DNA of 64,000 nucleotides, from the NCBI GenBank assembly GCA_034670405.1, contig JAXDDX010000049.1:1550001-1614000 (forward strand), in the 5' to 3' direction. This document shows positions 37,101 to 49,459 of this stretch, piece by piece (position 1 is the stretch's first letter; every line of letters begins with the position of its first letter). This stretch comes from Hoplostethus atlanticus. Lineage: Eukaryota > Chordata > Actinopteri > Trachichthyiformes > Trachichthyidae. The notes beneath the pieces were generated by a model. The model ran no database searches and was not told the origin of the DNA. It worked only from the letters and a program-made list of their open reading frames with translations. Both the position numbers and the translations under genes were made by a program.

Positions 37101-40100
37101 AAGAGCTTTGAGGCCTCGAAGTTTCCACCTGTGGGTCCATACATGTTGTAAAGCCTATGAGCTGTATAACACAGCCTTGTTTGTTTGCCAGGACTGTTTG
37201 TGTGTGTGTGTGTTGTGTGTGTGTTTGTGCATGTATGTGAATCCAGAGAGAATGGAGTTATTGGGCTACAGTGCATGCCCTCTTCTCTCCCATCATGTCA
37301 TGTTAGGGCTATGGGGGAACAATGGGACTATTGTCACACACAAACACTCGTATACCCTTGTACTCCCCTATATGCCCCATGATTCCCTATTCTAATTGTG
37401 CAGTCTGTCTTCTGTTGGTCTAGATTCAGGTCATGCTCCCCTTTACCACACACTGTTTATTCACACCAGCATGTTACAGTGAAGGGGGGGGTGGGGGGCT
37501 ATGGGGTATGACAGTCTTTCGAAGTTGTTTTTTACTTTCTACAAACACATCCTTGCCTGGTTTCACTATTGAGGTCATCTAGACCGAAGTGTTATTAATA
37601 GGACTCCTGTAGTAGGCTCAATCCCTGAATTAGGATAATGGGGGGGATGATGTGACACTTCAAAATGTATTAAGGGAAATGGTGATACTAGACTGTTGTG
37701 CTGCTTGAAATCTGAGACAATTTCAAGCTGGGTTTTTAATGCATAGGCTAAACTTCTGTTATGTTTAATTGTATTACTCTAGTCAGAGCACCTTCATTTA
37801 TCAGGGAATAGGACGGCCTTAGTCGCCTCTTGGTTGAGCCACAGCACCAGCTGGCTAGTTAGCTAGCTGCTAGCTGACTGATGGACAGGCCGACTGCTGG
37901 ACGTGTTGTGTTGTGGAATGTGCTGGCAACAGAGGGTATTTCAATCGTCTACTCAGTGTTGAAAATGTTTCTCTGTATTTCTCTTTCTCTCTCTCTCTCT
38001 TTCTTCCTCTGGTCATCAGAGAACACTGAGCAATGGCCTTGTGTGCAGTCAAGCATGGGAGGATACCCTAGACTAGCAACAGCAAATGGTTTTGAAATAT
38101 CACTTGTGTTTTTGTTGGTTTATACAGAGCCGCGGAGTGGCTGCAGGGGAAAGAAAAATGTTGAGGACATGATTTACCACATTGAGGGCATCAGATGGGA
38201 TTGCATGCACAGAGGATAGACATATAGGCTATCTCGTGTAGGCTGTACAATCAGCCAATCAATTGTCAATATGCAGACTTGAAAGATATTCTAGACTTTG
38301 TAAAGGATTTGTGTTGGTCAACTCTCTCCAGCTCTCTGACACCAATTGATTGTTCATGGTTGTATTTTGTTGTACAGTAACAAATCTTGAGCCTCCTAGT
38401 GTAGGAATAAGCAGTTGTCTAAAGCTTGGTTCATGCGTCACGTGGAAACAAACGCAACAGAGTGTGCGTGGTCAGAATGATGTGGCCAAAACGACTGGGT
38501 CGGTTGGCAGCGTTTGGGAGTTGCATGTGAAGTTGCACTCTTTAAATTTGCCGCAGTTGCATAAACGGAACTCTGTCAAAAGGAAAAGGAACCAGAACCA
38601 CTGGCCAGTTCTGGTGTGTGGGGTTGTTTTATTTTCCTGACTTGTTGGGGCGTCTCGATAGCCTACAGCACCACTAAAGTACTGACGTTTTAAGGCAAGT
38701 GGTCATCATGAGAAGCACAAGAATCATGAATGCCAAGACACATGGATGGCAAGGAAATAAATAATTAAAACATAATTTCACATAGTTTACCTGCATGCAT
38801 ACATGTACATACACATACTGGTGACCTGCAAAAACCTTGTATCTACAAAAAGTTCTGGAAGTAAAGAATGGTATATTTCCCTGTTGATACCAATGCATAT
38901 GACGGTTGGTATTTTACAAATGATTTAGTTTGGTTCCAGGGTTGTAAAACAAAAATGGAGATTTGAGGTTAATATGTAAACATGTAGCCTATATGCAAGC
39001 ACACGTCTTCACCTGTACAAACTTCGTTGTCTAGTGAATAGTTAGACCCACAGACTCTCAGGCACCATGCCATCAGCTTGTACACCAGAATAGCCTACTC
39101 AAATGATATTTAAACCAAGTGTCAATTTGTTTATCCAGACACTCAGTTGTGGATCAGATTAGCCCTGTTAGCAGCTCTCCCTGCATGGGGTGAGAACATT
39201 GGCTTGGACTCCTACTAGGGAGACTGGGTCCGATGTTCTGCTCTGTCTGGGCTGGAAGGATTAGGCTCTGCTGGTTGGTTGTTGTGTAACCTTATCAGAG
39301 CCGGCTAATTGCTTCTGTCTGCATGTTTGTTTGTTTATTCAAGGCCTTTGTGTTGTGCTACTATGCTACTTCATGATGTTGGCAAAGTTAACGGTTTGTG
39401 GAGATGAAAACAATTGTTTTTTAATACACATCTTTGTCGAAATACAGCGTCTGCTGTAATGGTATTGGGTCTTTGCTTCTACTGTAGATAGTGGTAAACA
39501 CACCTTTTGTTCTCTATGTTACAATATTATTCATGCAGAAATTACTGACTTCATGATCCAAGAGTTTAAAATCTAAATTCTCATAGGCCTTAAGAGATTG
39601 AACTTAGGTCTTTCCCATCCCACTGTGGAAGAATTTCATAGCAAACCTGTCTCTTTCCAGTGAACTGTTTTCTCATGGGTCTTATGCTGGAGCTGCACTG
39701 GGCACATTAGAGACGTGTCACGTTTGCACAGTGGCACGCAATCTTTTTCCTGCTCTGTAGGGTCATGGCTGATTTGGGTTGTTGCTGCTTTGTTGTCACT
39801 GCAATGAGGAAACGGCTTTGATTTTGATTTGTTTTGTCTGATCTATGGGCACGTGAACATATTTGCTTATGAACTGTCCCTATGAAAACATCCCTCACCT
39901 GAGGCTTCAGCGGCAGATGCAGTTGTTTTCCACATGGCCTTTGGTTGTCCTTATAGAAGGCGTAAGTGCAGGTGTTTGTACTTCTCCACTCACACAATCA
40001 CCTTCACCTTGTCCATGTTGGTCGACAACACAAAAGAAATGAAGCCCCATGGCATCTTTGTTTTTCTATGGGGGGCTTGGGTGGTGGATGGTGAAGCAAC

Positions 40101-40723
40101 GCATGGGTTCCAAGGGGAAATATTGGTCTCCTCGACAAATAAAATGTGATCCAGCAAATAAGACAGTGTTTGATCTCAGCAAATAAGACAGTGTTTCAAT
40201 AATCTGTTTAAAATACATGTCGTAATGGGTTATACACTTCACGAAAGGATTTACATTTTTGTGTCAATGGCAGACTGTGAGTAAATCTGTCACATCTCCA
40301 GTATGTCTAGTGTTACAGCCTGGTTATGTGCACCCATAGTCAGAAGCTATAATTTTTTGGTGTATCAGCCATTAATTTCAGTTTCCCCTCCCCAACTGTA
40401 TCATGTAACTATATTCATAATCGGTGTGTGGCACTTTCTGTGCCTGCTTGCTTGTGTCATCCATCAAAGCTTTATTTCTTTAACCTTGAAGTTAGCAATT
40501 CTGCAGGACCTGGATTAACTGCACCAGGCAGTGGGAACAGTGATCTGTGATTACCAGTGGGACTCTGTTTCCACATCATTAACTCATTACCACAAAGGAA
40601 ACTGATCTTAAATCGGCACCCCTCTTCTGAACTCTTTTGAGAATATAATAGGGCTGGGCACAGGAATACCCAGGCTTATAAGTTGTTGTGAAACTATGGT
40701 GTTGTGCGTTTCCCCTCCAACGT
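34126..40723 (+). other. CTIF intron 1, first half
   Basis: No coding exon found. Sequence is mostly unique in appearance, with a G-rich run near 37483-37497. The stretch 38410-38640 (CTAAAGCTTGGTTCATGCGTC onward) reads like the start of an old DNA transposon, but no matching inverted end was seen. Confidence 0.5.
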
Positions 40724-40743
40724 GATAGATGGATGGATGGATG

Positions 40744-40834
<91 letters not shown>
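40724..40834 (-). repeat. (GATA)n tetranucleotide array
   Basis: GATG then GATA units over about 110 bp with one imperfect unit (AGAAGATA near 40788). It sits exactly at the 3' end of a minus-strand retrotransposon, so it is best read as its (TATC)n tail after expansion. Confidence 0.95.
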
Positions 40835-41005
40835 CTTTATTGATCCCCGGGGGGAAATTCTGGGGTTGTAGCAGCATAACAGTATCACAAGAATGTACAA
40901 AATACAAAGGCAAGGTACAAAATACAAAAAAACAAAGGCCTAAAACCGAACTACTAAAAAACTACAGAAGTGATATAGAACCAGGATGTACAGCAGTTGG
41001 ATGGC
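40835..41005 (-). mobile_element. Non-LTR retrotransposon 3' end, minus strand
   Basis: On the minus strand the unit ends GAATTTCCCCCCGGGGATCA and ATAAAGTATC, followed by (TATC)n. This is the familiar 3' end of a fish LINE-like family; a more decayed copy is at 21296-21405. Only about 170 bp of body is present and no coding part remains. Confidence 0.7.
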
Positions 41006-41016
41006 ATGTATGTGTG

Positions 41017-41048
<32 letters not shown>

Positions 41049-41063
41049 TGTATGTATGTGTGT
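41006..41063. repeat. (TATG)n tetranucleotide array
   Basis: About 13 TATG units with GT-rich ends. Confidence 0.95.
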
Positions 41064-41539
41064 AATATGACTGGGAAGAGCGAATGAATGGATGGTACAT
41101 GTATACAGAGTTAAAGAATGGTAATCGGTGAATGAATGTGAAAGGGAATGAGAGTGTCCAAAGTGCAGGGCTGTGAATGAATGGGAATGGATACAGTAAT
41201 AAATCTACCCTCTTTTTACTAGTTCATTGTCATGGAGCGTGTGTGGTGTAGTCCGCCTCTCAAACAAAGCGGCAGTGTGCAGCCCAGTTCCATGCTGTGT
41301 TTGTCCGGTCATTTATCTCTTTGGATGGTGCCGGGCTCCTCGCACAATCCTCCATCCAATCATGTTCTCTTCTGGTCTCTCGTGTCATTGACTATGACAG
41401 TTAGTGTTATCCCAGCACTCTGTAAGTAAGCCATGTAAGCCATCAACAGCTTGTACAGATATTTATGGGTTCAAGCTTCTTTGTTTGTTTGTTTGTTTTT
41501 CTTCCACTTATTTTTCTGCCTTAAAAGAAAAGAAGTGGA

Positions 41540-41990
41540 AGCTGAGAGACCACGAATTTCACTGATTGGAAAAACACTGATTGGCCAGATGTAGCGCTAT
41601 AAAAGCAGCTTTACGTTTTAGCCAATCACTCCTGAATCATATGGCGTAGCATCAATTATTTTTTGTCCTGTGTGAACTTTCAAAATTGGTTTCAACATTT
41701 CAAAACTTAGCTTCAAGCTTTTGAGTTGTGGCATGGATTTCATTCCATAAATCTCTATTTCAACTGCCTACGCCTTCATGGCGATTCTAGACAATTTTTA
41801 TACACACAACCATTTGGCCAACACACGCAAATGAATTTGACAGGAAAGCTAAACATTTAATACTAATAATAGAGCAATTAAACTTCACACAGGACAAATT
41901 GGCAAGTTTGTAAATTGTGATACTTCAGTCATCTGTATGTTTGGCCCAAGGCCCCACTAATGGCTGCTTGCAGCTATATTTCCATATTGT
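41540..41990. repeat. Probable interspersed repeat ending in GCTTGCAGCTATAT
   Basis: Ends with GGCCCAAGGCCCCACTAATGG and CTGCTTGCAGCTATATTT, a sequence class I associate with a common fish repeat. The end at about 6925-6965 is similar. The left boundary and class are uncertain. Confidence 0.35.
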
Positions 41991-42574
41991 GTTTTTATCA
42001 TTGGTCAGTGATAATGTTCAATGGGCCATTCAGTCAGGTCAGTAACTCACTCTCAAGCTTTCCCTGGTATTTGGAAAGGCTTAGGTTATGATGTTGCTGT
42101 GTGTTGCTGGCCAGTGTTGTGGGTTTTGGGGTTACTAATGGGGTAATTAAGGGCACACAACAACTTGCAAGACTAAGCAAGGCTGTTTTAACACTTAGGC
42201 ACTCAATTTAATAGGCAGGGAGACCGTAGCTGTTCCTGCCTAAACTAGCTATGTCTATTAACGGTGGTAGTAGTCGGTTGTCATGTCTACTAGAAGTGTT
42301 GGACTACTAACCTGGCAGGCAGGTCTTTGTTGGAACAGCTGGAAGAAGGCTGGGAGGGAGAGTGAAAAAGAGGGGAAATGACGAAAGACGAGGGGAAGAA
42401 TGGAGGGATATGGGGAGGGACTGAAAGATGTAGTTTGAGATGGGGGAGGAGAGAAAGGAAGAGAGAGGAAGCAGGGAGGAGGCGTCTCATACTCTAATGC
42501 CACCCAGATACAGACGCTCCTCATGGAATTTCACAGTGCAGTGACCACTGCAACAAAGCACCGTAACAAACATG

Positions 42575-42643
42575 CTCACTCACTCACTCACTCACTCACT
42601 CACTCACTCACTCACTCACTCACTCACTCACTCACTCACTCAC
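42575..42643. repeat. (CTCA)17 tetranucleotide array
   Basis: About 17 perfect CTCA units. The frame across it (Leu-Thr-His-Ser) is an artefact. Confidence 0.98.
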
Positions 42644-43621
42644 ATACTGCTCCTCTCTCTTGCACCATACAGTGTTGATGGAACTCTCTCACATACACAC
42701 ATGCACATTTTGTCACCCTGGCGCATCAAACCTTTATTGCTTCTTTCTATGCTATAGCCTAATCCTCTAGCAGGCTTGGTCTACAAGTTGCTTTCTCATC
42801 CACCAGAAGAACACTGATATTATTACCCAAGCTAAAAGATAAATCCACCTGGAAAGCAAAGTAAATGCAGCCACCACATGACACACATCAGAACTTAATA
42901 GATGTTAATGCAATGCAAAGGCTGGGTTTGGTTGCTGCAGAAGATCTTACCCACTCCATAGCTCTGGGAGTTGAACAGTGTAGAACGTTGTGAAATATAG
43001 CCTAGACCTAATCATTCACTGCTCCTTCACCAGCTTTACTATTCTATACAGGTTTGGATCCTTTGTTAGCATGTTTTGTGTCCTTTGCTAACAGGATACT
43101 GCATGTTTGGAGTAATGTGTTATGAAACTGACCCAGGAATGGAGAGGACCTTTAGTCCCAAGCTGAAAGGTCAGGTCTATGATAAAGATGCAGGAGAAAG
43201 ATAAAGATACGCTGTTTACTTTGGATGTTTGATGTTGACGTTACTTGTCAAAATCACCCAGGCCTGGTGATTTGTCTGTCTGTCCAGCACAGTGACAAAC
43301 AGACTGAGAAATAGACAGAGAAAATGAAGCAGTCAATAGCTATTGGCAGCAGTTTCCCTTCAGGCAGTAATTCTATACCATGTGTCAAGGACAACAGTAG
43401 GACATCTGACTGTGGTGCAACCAGTAGCAATGTGTATCAGTGCTACAGACCTATCGTTACAACATATCAGGAGTATCATTCTTGGATTGTGCATTTTTTT
43501 ATTTACCTACTGACAATTGGCCCACACTGAACATTGAGCCTAGCCTAAGCAACCTAGTCAGTAGTTTTCCTGGTTTAACATGGGTCTTTGGCGGTGTCCC
43601 TGTTGTGGAATGTTGCATCTA

Positions 43622-44117
43622 CACTACCGGTCAAAAGTTTAAACACCCCCATTTTTCCAATTTTGATTCATTGGTCCATAAGACCTTCTTCCAGTCTTCA
43701 GTAGTCCACTGGCGGTGCTTCGAAGTCTTCTCTTCACAGTTGAAACTGAGACTTGCTTACTTCGACCGGTGTTGAAGCTGTTGTCCTCTGAGCCACCTAT
43801 CACTCAAGCTGTTGACTCTCAGACACTTGTCTTCTGATTCTGTTGTGGCTTTGGGTCTGCCAGACCTCTTCCTGTCAGAGTTTCCTCCAGTTTCCAAGTG
43901 CCTTTTGATGGTGTAGGAAACTGTACTTACTGACACCTTGGCTCTGAAATTTACATTATTTTTCAGTTTTTGCTGACCTAAACTTATTTTTTTTGTAACC
44001 TCTAGCAGTTTACCGCTTACCTTTGTACCATTTCAGGTTATTCACTGGATTTGAATTGCTTAAATTTCGATAAAAACTGGAAAAATGGGGGTGTACTAAA
44101 ACTTTTGACCGGAAGTG
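43622..44117 (-). mobile_element. Tc1/mariner-type transposon relic, internally deleted
   Basis: Inverted ends match closely. The left end is CACTACCGGTCAAAAGTTTA then ACACCCCCATTTTTCCA. The right end, inverted, is CACTTCCGGTCAAAAGTTTT then a 3-nt shift and ACACCCCCATTTTTCCA. The left end abuts TA, the expected target; the right flank is GC, so one duplication is lost. The minus strand between them encodes broken Tc1 transposase: VSVSTVSYTIKRHLETGGN, DRKRSGRPKATTESEDK (HTH/GRPR region), then after a stop TTEDWKKVLWTNESKF near the first catalytic Asp (D changed to N). About two thirds of the gene is missing. Confidence 0.88.
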
Positions 44118-46276
44118 GCATCAGCAATTTCTGGGTGTCTGCAAATTTCATCAGGTAACTCTAAGACATTTCAAGACATTTTAAATGCTTTTTAGAATAA
44201 AAGTTTTGCAATGGATGTGAAAATGAAGAGGGGGAAAAAAAGCACAGCACACAAAAAAGATATTTTTAAGACTTCTACAACTGAATTGATGACTTAAGAT
44301 ATTTTAAGATATTTACATTTTGCGACAGTTTAGAAATAACGTTGCGGTCAGAAAAGTTTTTCCAATAGCCCTATTGCTAAATTTAGTGACAAAGTTTCCA
44401 GGTTGACCACAGTTTGTGGTTTGACCTAAGCAAGTAGCACAGTTGGAAGTCCAGCCCACACTACTGTTGTTTCTTCTGCTTAGTGAATAATTGAGTTATG
44501 TTATTGAGTTATGTTGTGTGCACTTCACTGGGATGGCCACATTGCACTAAAGTCAAATGATTCAAGTCATGTTTTTTCCAGTTTGTTATTCGGTTCCTCA
44601 TTTTTTCTCTGTGACGCAAAAGGAAAAGGCTTTGTTGGTAGACAAAAGTTTCCCTTTGCAAGAAAAATTATAATTTGCCCATTAAATACAGTGTTTCACT
44701 TGGCTCAGAACTTTATTTGATATGAAAATGTATGTATAATAAATTGGAACTGGATTTGTTTTGATTCCTCCTGCTTCCCGACTCATTCCATCTATAAGAC
44801 CCTTGATTAAGGGAAATAAATTGTTTTGGCACAATAATGAAGAAGATGGTCAGAGGTGCCAGAATATCATCTGTGGTAATTGTTAAAATAGACTGAGATG
44901 GTAGGGAATCTGGGGAATGGCATGGCTGGGAAAGAAGTTAACGCAGAAGAACGGTCTAGTTCTGAGGCAGCCCATGGCATGGTTGGGGCGTGAGCTGGGA
45001 GGGGAACAGAAACCGAAGACATGGACAGTTTTTCTATGAACAGGACACTTTGTCGAATACTGCTCGATCTGCTAGCTGCAATCCGCAATCCCTATGGACG
45101 CAGCAAGCAAAAATAATTTCTTCTTGGGCATAATTTATTCTTGCTGATGATGAAATGGCTTGTGTGGTTTAAATTGCTTTCGTCATTTGTTCTGTTGTGA
45201 GGATAAGCTATTACAAAGTCAGTGCACCAGTTAGTCGAATCAAATTTTGTTTAAAACAGACCAAATACCTAATAAGAATACAGCACTCTTCGTTATCAGG
45301 ATAGGCCTGTAGCCAAAACCAAAACAAAGGCTTTTTTTAGGCCTTGCGTAGCTGGCTTGTTGGCTGTAAATGCACAGGGCTCCCCAGTGAGTCCCCAGGG
45401 CTCAGCAGATACCATTCTGCGTGCTCCAGGGGATAAATCCTCTTTGCATGGCTGGTGATCAAGCCATGATGTAAAGGAGCTTAGCAGCAACAGGCAGGCA
45501 GACAGGCAGGAAGCTGCTCCGCTGTTGGCCAGGGGTCAGGTGATCACGCTCAACGGAAAGAGACACAGCAAGGAAGAGGTAGAAGAACAAGAGAGAAGAT
45601 GCAAGTTGAGGCGGAGGGAGATGTGCGTGGACGGTGACACTAGAGATAGTGAGTTTGGACAGACAGAATAGCAGAGACGAGTTGGAGCCAGAACCTTTTA
45701 GAGAGATGGGTTTGACGTAATCTGAGTGGAACTCCCAACAACCAGGGTCTGGTTCTGTGCCAGGGCAGCGTTAGTCAGGGACACTCAGGAAGGAGAGGCA
45801 GTGCATAGAGGCCTGAGCTGGCCCCTACCTTGATTTGTTGACAGCAGTGGGGTAATCTCTCTTCCTTGGGAGTCGGGGTGTTGACATGGGTCAAGGTGAG
45901 AGAAACACTCTTGTTATTACACTACAGTTGGTGCTGCCATGACTATTTGGGCAAAGCGTGATGTAGACTATCTAGCACTGCCCCTCCTTGTAGGATAAAG
46001 GGACATATTTGTTGTTTCTCACCTTAGTGCCTGTTTAGCCATGTGTAACAGAGCTGTCATGGTTTTATTTTCATTTTGATGGAGATGGGCATGGAGCAAT
46101 ATCGTACAAATTTTATACATTTTCAACAGATTAACTAAGTCTGTAATCTACAGTTGTATTATAGACTAGCCTTCCAAGGAGTCATACAGAGGAGATCAAT
46201 GCTCTTAACATGAAAGCTTCAAATCATGTTGAATTTTCAGCTGATTCTCTTTGTCGCTCTCTTCCTCTCTGCACAG
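44118..46276 (+). other. CTIF intron 1, last part
   Basis: No exon recognised. The last 35 bases form the pyrimidine-rich acceptor (CTCTTCCTCTCTGCACAG) for the first coding exon. Confidence 0.6.
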
Positions 46277-46511
46277 GTCCCGTCCCTCCTTCCCTTCCCC
46301 TCCTCCCCTGCCACTCATCATAGGGCTGGTTGCCATGGAGAACTCATCAGTGGCGTCTGCATCATCTGAGGCAGGGAGCTCACGCTCGCAGGAGATTGAG
46401 GAGCTGGAGCGCTTCATCGACAGCTATGTCCTGGAGTACCAGGTGCAGGGGCTGCTGGGAGACAAGGCTGATGGAGACCTGGATTTGGACAATGGTGGCA
46501 AGATGCCACAG
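46277..46511 (+). CDS. CTIF: CTIF first coding exon (start codon 46335)
   Basis: CBP80/20-dependent translation initiation factor, N-terminus. CTIF links the nuclear cap-binding complex to eIF3 and the 40S subunit in the pioneer round of translation and supports nonsense-mediated decay; it acts in the cytoplasm around the nucleus. The acceptor is CACAG|GT at 46276; 58 nt of leader precede ATG 46335 (context TTGCCATGG, strong), and the donor is CAG|GTTAGA after 46511, phase 0. The 59 residues begin MENSSVASASSEAGSSRSQE and continue with an acidic amphipathic stretch IEELERFIDSYVLEYQVQGL, almost identical to the mammalian N-terminus as I recall it. The frame stays open upstream of the exon, but no in-frame ATG is available there. 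Confidence 0.93.
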
Positions 46512-46970
46512 GTTAGAGGCTTATCAGTTAAATGGATGGCAAGCTTTTATTAGTCCTATATTCATTAAGACCCACTGATTACATATATCTCAGATCAAGA
46601 TTTGGCAACTTCATTGTTTGACCTTCGGTAATAATAGGGTTAATGTCAGGACAAATTTGCTTGGTGGTGGATATTTCTCGTCATCCTCTGCTCAGTACAT
46701 TAAATGCTGAACAAACACTCACACGCTACTGAGGAACTGGGGTAGTTTGCCCCAGGGGATTGCAGTGCCCAGCTGTACATTGACAAAATAGCCCAGAAGC
46801 GCTAAGATTAGTCAGAAGATGACACTGTACAGCTAGAGTCCAAAATGAAAAAAAGTTCTGGAGTGAAAATGTCTTCTGGAGTTTGCATGGTGGGGTTTTA
46901 AGTGTGTTCTGATTGACCAAACTTTCCATTCACAAATGACATCTCCTCCCTCAATTTCTCTCTCCTGCAG

Positions 46971-47042
46971 TGGACAGAGGACTGCAACGACAAGAAAGAC
47001 GGGAGCTGGTCGTCTTCACGGGGGAGGGGCTCATCCAAACCG
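46971..47042 (+). CDS. CTIF: CTIF coding exon 2
   Basis: Acceptor CTCTCCTGCAG|TGG and donor CCG|GTATGT; 72 nt, phase 0 at both ends. It encodes 24 residues, WTEDCNDKKDGSWSSSRGRG and then SSKP. Mammalian CTIF has a counterpart of the pattern QWTADC...SRGR at the same place. The short, hydrophilic Ser/Arg ending leads into a further low-complexity exon in this fish. Confidence 0.9.
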
Positions 47043-47634
47043 GTATGTGTGCCTATGCACAGTCCAGGTCCTATAGCTGGTTCTTGGAGGAGCATGAACA
47101 GTAACGCGTGAGGTTGGGCATCATTTGGACATTTTTGGTCCAGATACTGAACAATACTTCAGATACTTTGGTAAAGGAGTACACTTTTAAAGTATTTGTT
47201 TTTCATAAATTCATCGTTGTCAAAAAGGTGTACTGACATGAAGTTAGTGCGGCTGTGGTGCCTTGGGTTGAATTATAATGAGTCATGATCACATTTGGTT
47301 AGCTCATTCTTAGTGAACTCGATTCACAAGACTTGTTTTGGTGTTAGCTGCCAAAATTAGCACCGTCTGAACCAAGTTCAGTCGTAGCAAGAATGTCAGT
47401 TGCATATCAGCCTATCAGCCTATCTGTCACATCACTGATGTGTCTGGAGTGCTAGCAGGGCCATTCCTGGGCTTCACTCAATTGAGCATTAATTGCATTT
47501 CAGTTTGCAAGGCAAAGAGCAACTTACCACAGTGGTCATAGGTTTATCAGCTGCTCCCCGCTCGCTCTCCAGGCGTTACAGTATGCCACAGTATGCCAGC
47601 CAGCATGGGGAGTAAAATACCTTTCTCTTTTCAG

Positions 47635-47636
<2 letters not shown>

Positions 47637-47674
<38 letters not shown>
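47637..47674. repeat. (GT)n microsatellite in CTIF intron
   Basis: About 18 GT units between coding exons 2 and 3. Confidence 0.97.
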
Positions 47675-47675
<1 letters not shown>

Positions 47676-48414
47676 TTTAACTGAACATAAACAATGCAAA
47701 GTCGGCAAATATGTATTGAATAATCATGCGCAGTCTGCTTAGAATGGTGCTACTGTCATCTGTCACACTGTCTTCCTCCATCTAGCCCCCCCCGTCCCCC
47801 CCGGAGCATTTTATTGGTTTTAGCATGGTCTCTCCCTCTTCCTCAGCTGTTGTAGTGTATGTGAAGAAGAAGAGATGGTAACGTCCTCCTATTACGGCTG
47901 GCCTTTTAGTGGTTTCAGTGATTGATTCTTGGTGCTGCTGGAGACAAATGATGCTATTGATGTCTAGCAGGGGATGCTATTATAATAGGCCCAAAGGAAT
48001 TATCGTGTGTGTGTGTGTGTTTTTATTCAGAAAACCATGTATGCTACAGTAACTTCTGAGAAGATGGATGATGTGATTATTTGCACCCAAAGCTTATTAA
48101 GGCCTTTACTAGACTACCTTTCAAGATTTAGGAAACCTGCGCTGAAAGACTTGAGACTTGACTTGAGACTTCAGCAGAGACCTCTGGTTTATGGGGGTAG
48201 TTGACTTTTAACAGTAGCAATGTTAATCAGCTAAAGTCACTGAACACTTAACAGGAGACATAGCACACAAACAATTGGACTGTCAAAGAAGCACCACTGA
48301 TGCTAAAGATAAAGACTGTTAATGCTGACAATACGAAGTTGGCCCATTTGGTTTGGAGGTAAATCAAATATGGCTGCCATGTTAATCCCTTTCTCTCTCT
48401 CTCTCTCCCTCCAG

Positions 48415-48537
48415 GATGAGTGGGAGCACAGTAGTAATGGCAGTACAGGTTCGAGGCCCAGCTCAGGCTCAAGACCAGGCTCTGGCTCCCGTTCTGGCAG
48501 CAGGGGTCGAAACAACCAGTTCAAAGGCCCCGCCAAG
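48415..48537 (+). CDS. CTIF: CTIF coding exon 3: Ser/Gly/Arg-rich insert
   Basis: The acceptor follows a (CT)n tract, CCCTCCAG|GAT; the donor is AAG|GTACAG. Its 123 nt in phase 0/0 encode 41 residues, DEWEHSSNGSTGSRPSSGSR followed by more SGSR/PGSG repeats and RGRNNQFKGPAK. It looks disordered and basic. Mammalian CTIF, as I remember it, goes directly from the SRGR segment to the NGS segment of the next exon, so this exon appears extra. Because it is symmetric it can be skipped without a frame change. A second donor, CAG|GTACAT, lies 6 nt downstream and would add Val-Gln. Confidence 0.82.
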
Positions 48538-49385
48538 GTACAGGTACATCTGTGTGTATGTGGGTGTGTGTGTGTGTGTGTGATGGTGGTGGTTTGATAT
48601 TATGTGTTTTTGTACCCAGCGCCCCGACATTGCTTTTTAAACAAAGGCCTGAGAAGTCCTGATTCTGCAAATGGCCTATAAATGGATCAGGCCTTCTTTG
48701 AAAAACGGTTGTATCAGCCATTAACCTCACGTATATGTGGTTTTCATGTAGGCTCATAGTTTTGATTTTTGGTAGCCTCAGACATGTTCATAAGCTGACT
48801 GTTAAAGGCTTGAGGATTGCTGGTCTGCCACGAGCAAGAGCTAAGCAGAGGGGGTGCCACCTGTACCCTCAAGTGTCCATAACTGTAAAACCTTGAAACA
48901 TTTGAGTCCTGTGCTCTGGTTTGAGTGTGTGTTTGGCCTGGATGCTTTTAGCCAGGGGAGCTTCCTGTGTCTGCTACTTCAAATGGATCACATTGCCACC
49001 ACATTCACCGACTGTTCCTTCAGAGATACTCCTCACCTCCAGGAGAAATAAACGATACAGAATGCCATCCTTGAACATAAGCAGCTAGACATGTCACAAC
49101 ACATCCACTCCGCACCATTGTCATTAAATGTCACTCTACAGAGCAAGCAGACATTGGAGTGAATCTAGTGGGGTTCGTATTTGATCAGTAATATCCTATT
49201 GGAGCACCGATGTGCCGTATTTAATGTATCGTGTCTTCAAGAGAAACTGAAGTGTACTTTATAACTGTAGATGTTGGCTAGGTCTGTTTTATTGCACGTT
49301 AGACAAAGATAGGTGTGTTGCTAAGTGGTTTTACAGACCCTATTGTGCACACTAAACTGAAGTCTTTCTCTTGTGTGTTGTCTAG

Positions 49386-49459
49386 AATGGGAACAGAGAA
49401 GGCTCCTTTGACATCTTGGGGACAGACATCTGGGCTGCCAACACCATGGACTCACACGG
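49386..49459 (+). CDS. CTIF: CTIF coding exon 4
   Basis: Acceptor TTGTCTAG|AAT and donor CACGG|GTAGGT; 74 nt, entering in phase 0 and leaving after two bases of a Gly codon. It encodes NGNREGSFDILGTDIWAANT and then MDSH(G). The LGTDIWAANT segment is the most recognisable CTIF signature here. The acceptor has a weaker pyrimidine run than its neighbours. Confidence 0.93.

Noticed and set aside
38410..38640. DNA transposon beginning CTAAAGCTTGGTTCATGCGTC
   Set aside because: The start resembles known fish elements, but no inverted right end or target duplication could be found.
46251..46334. N-terminal extension of CTIF upstream of ATG 46335
   Set aside because: It begins with a TTG inside the intron, before the acceptor AG at 46276. 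The known CTIF N-terminus begins at MENSS.
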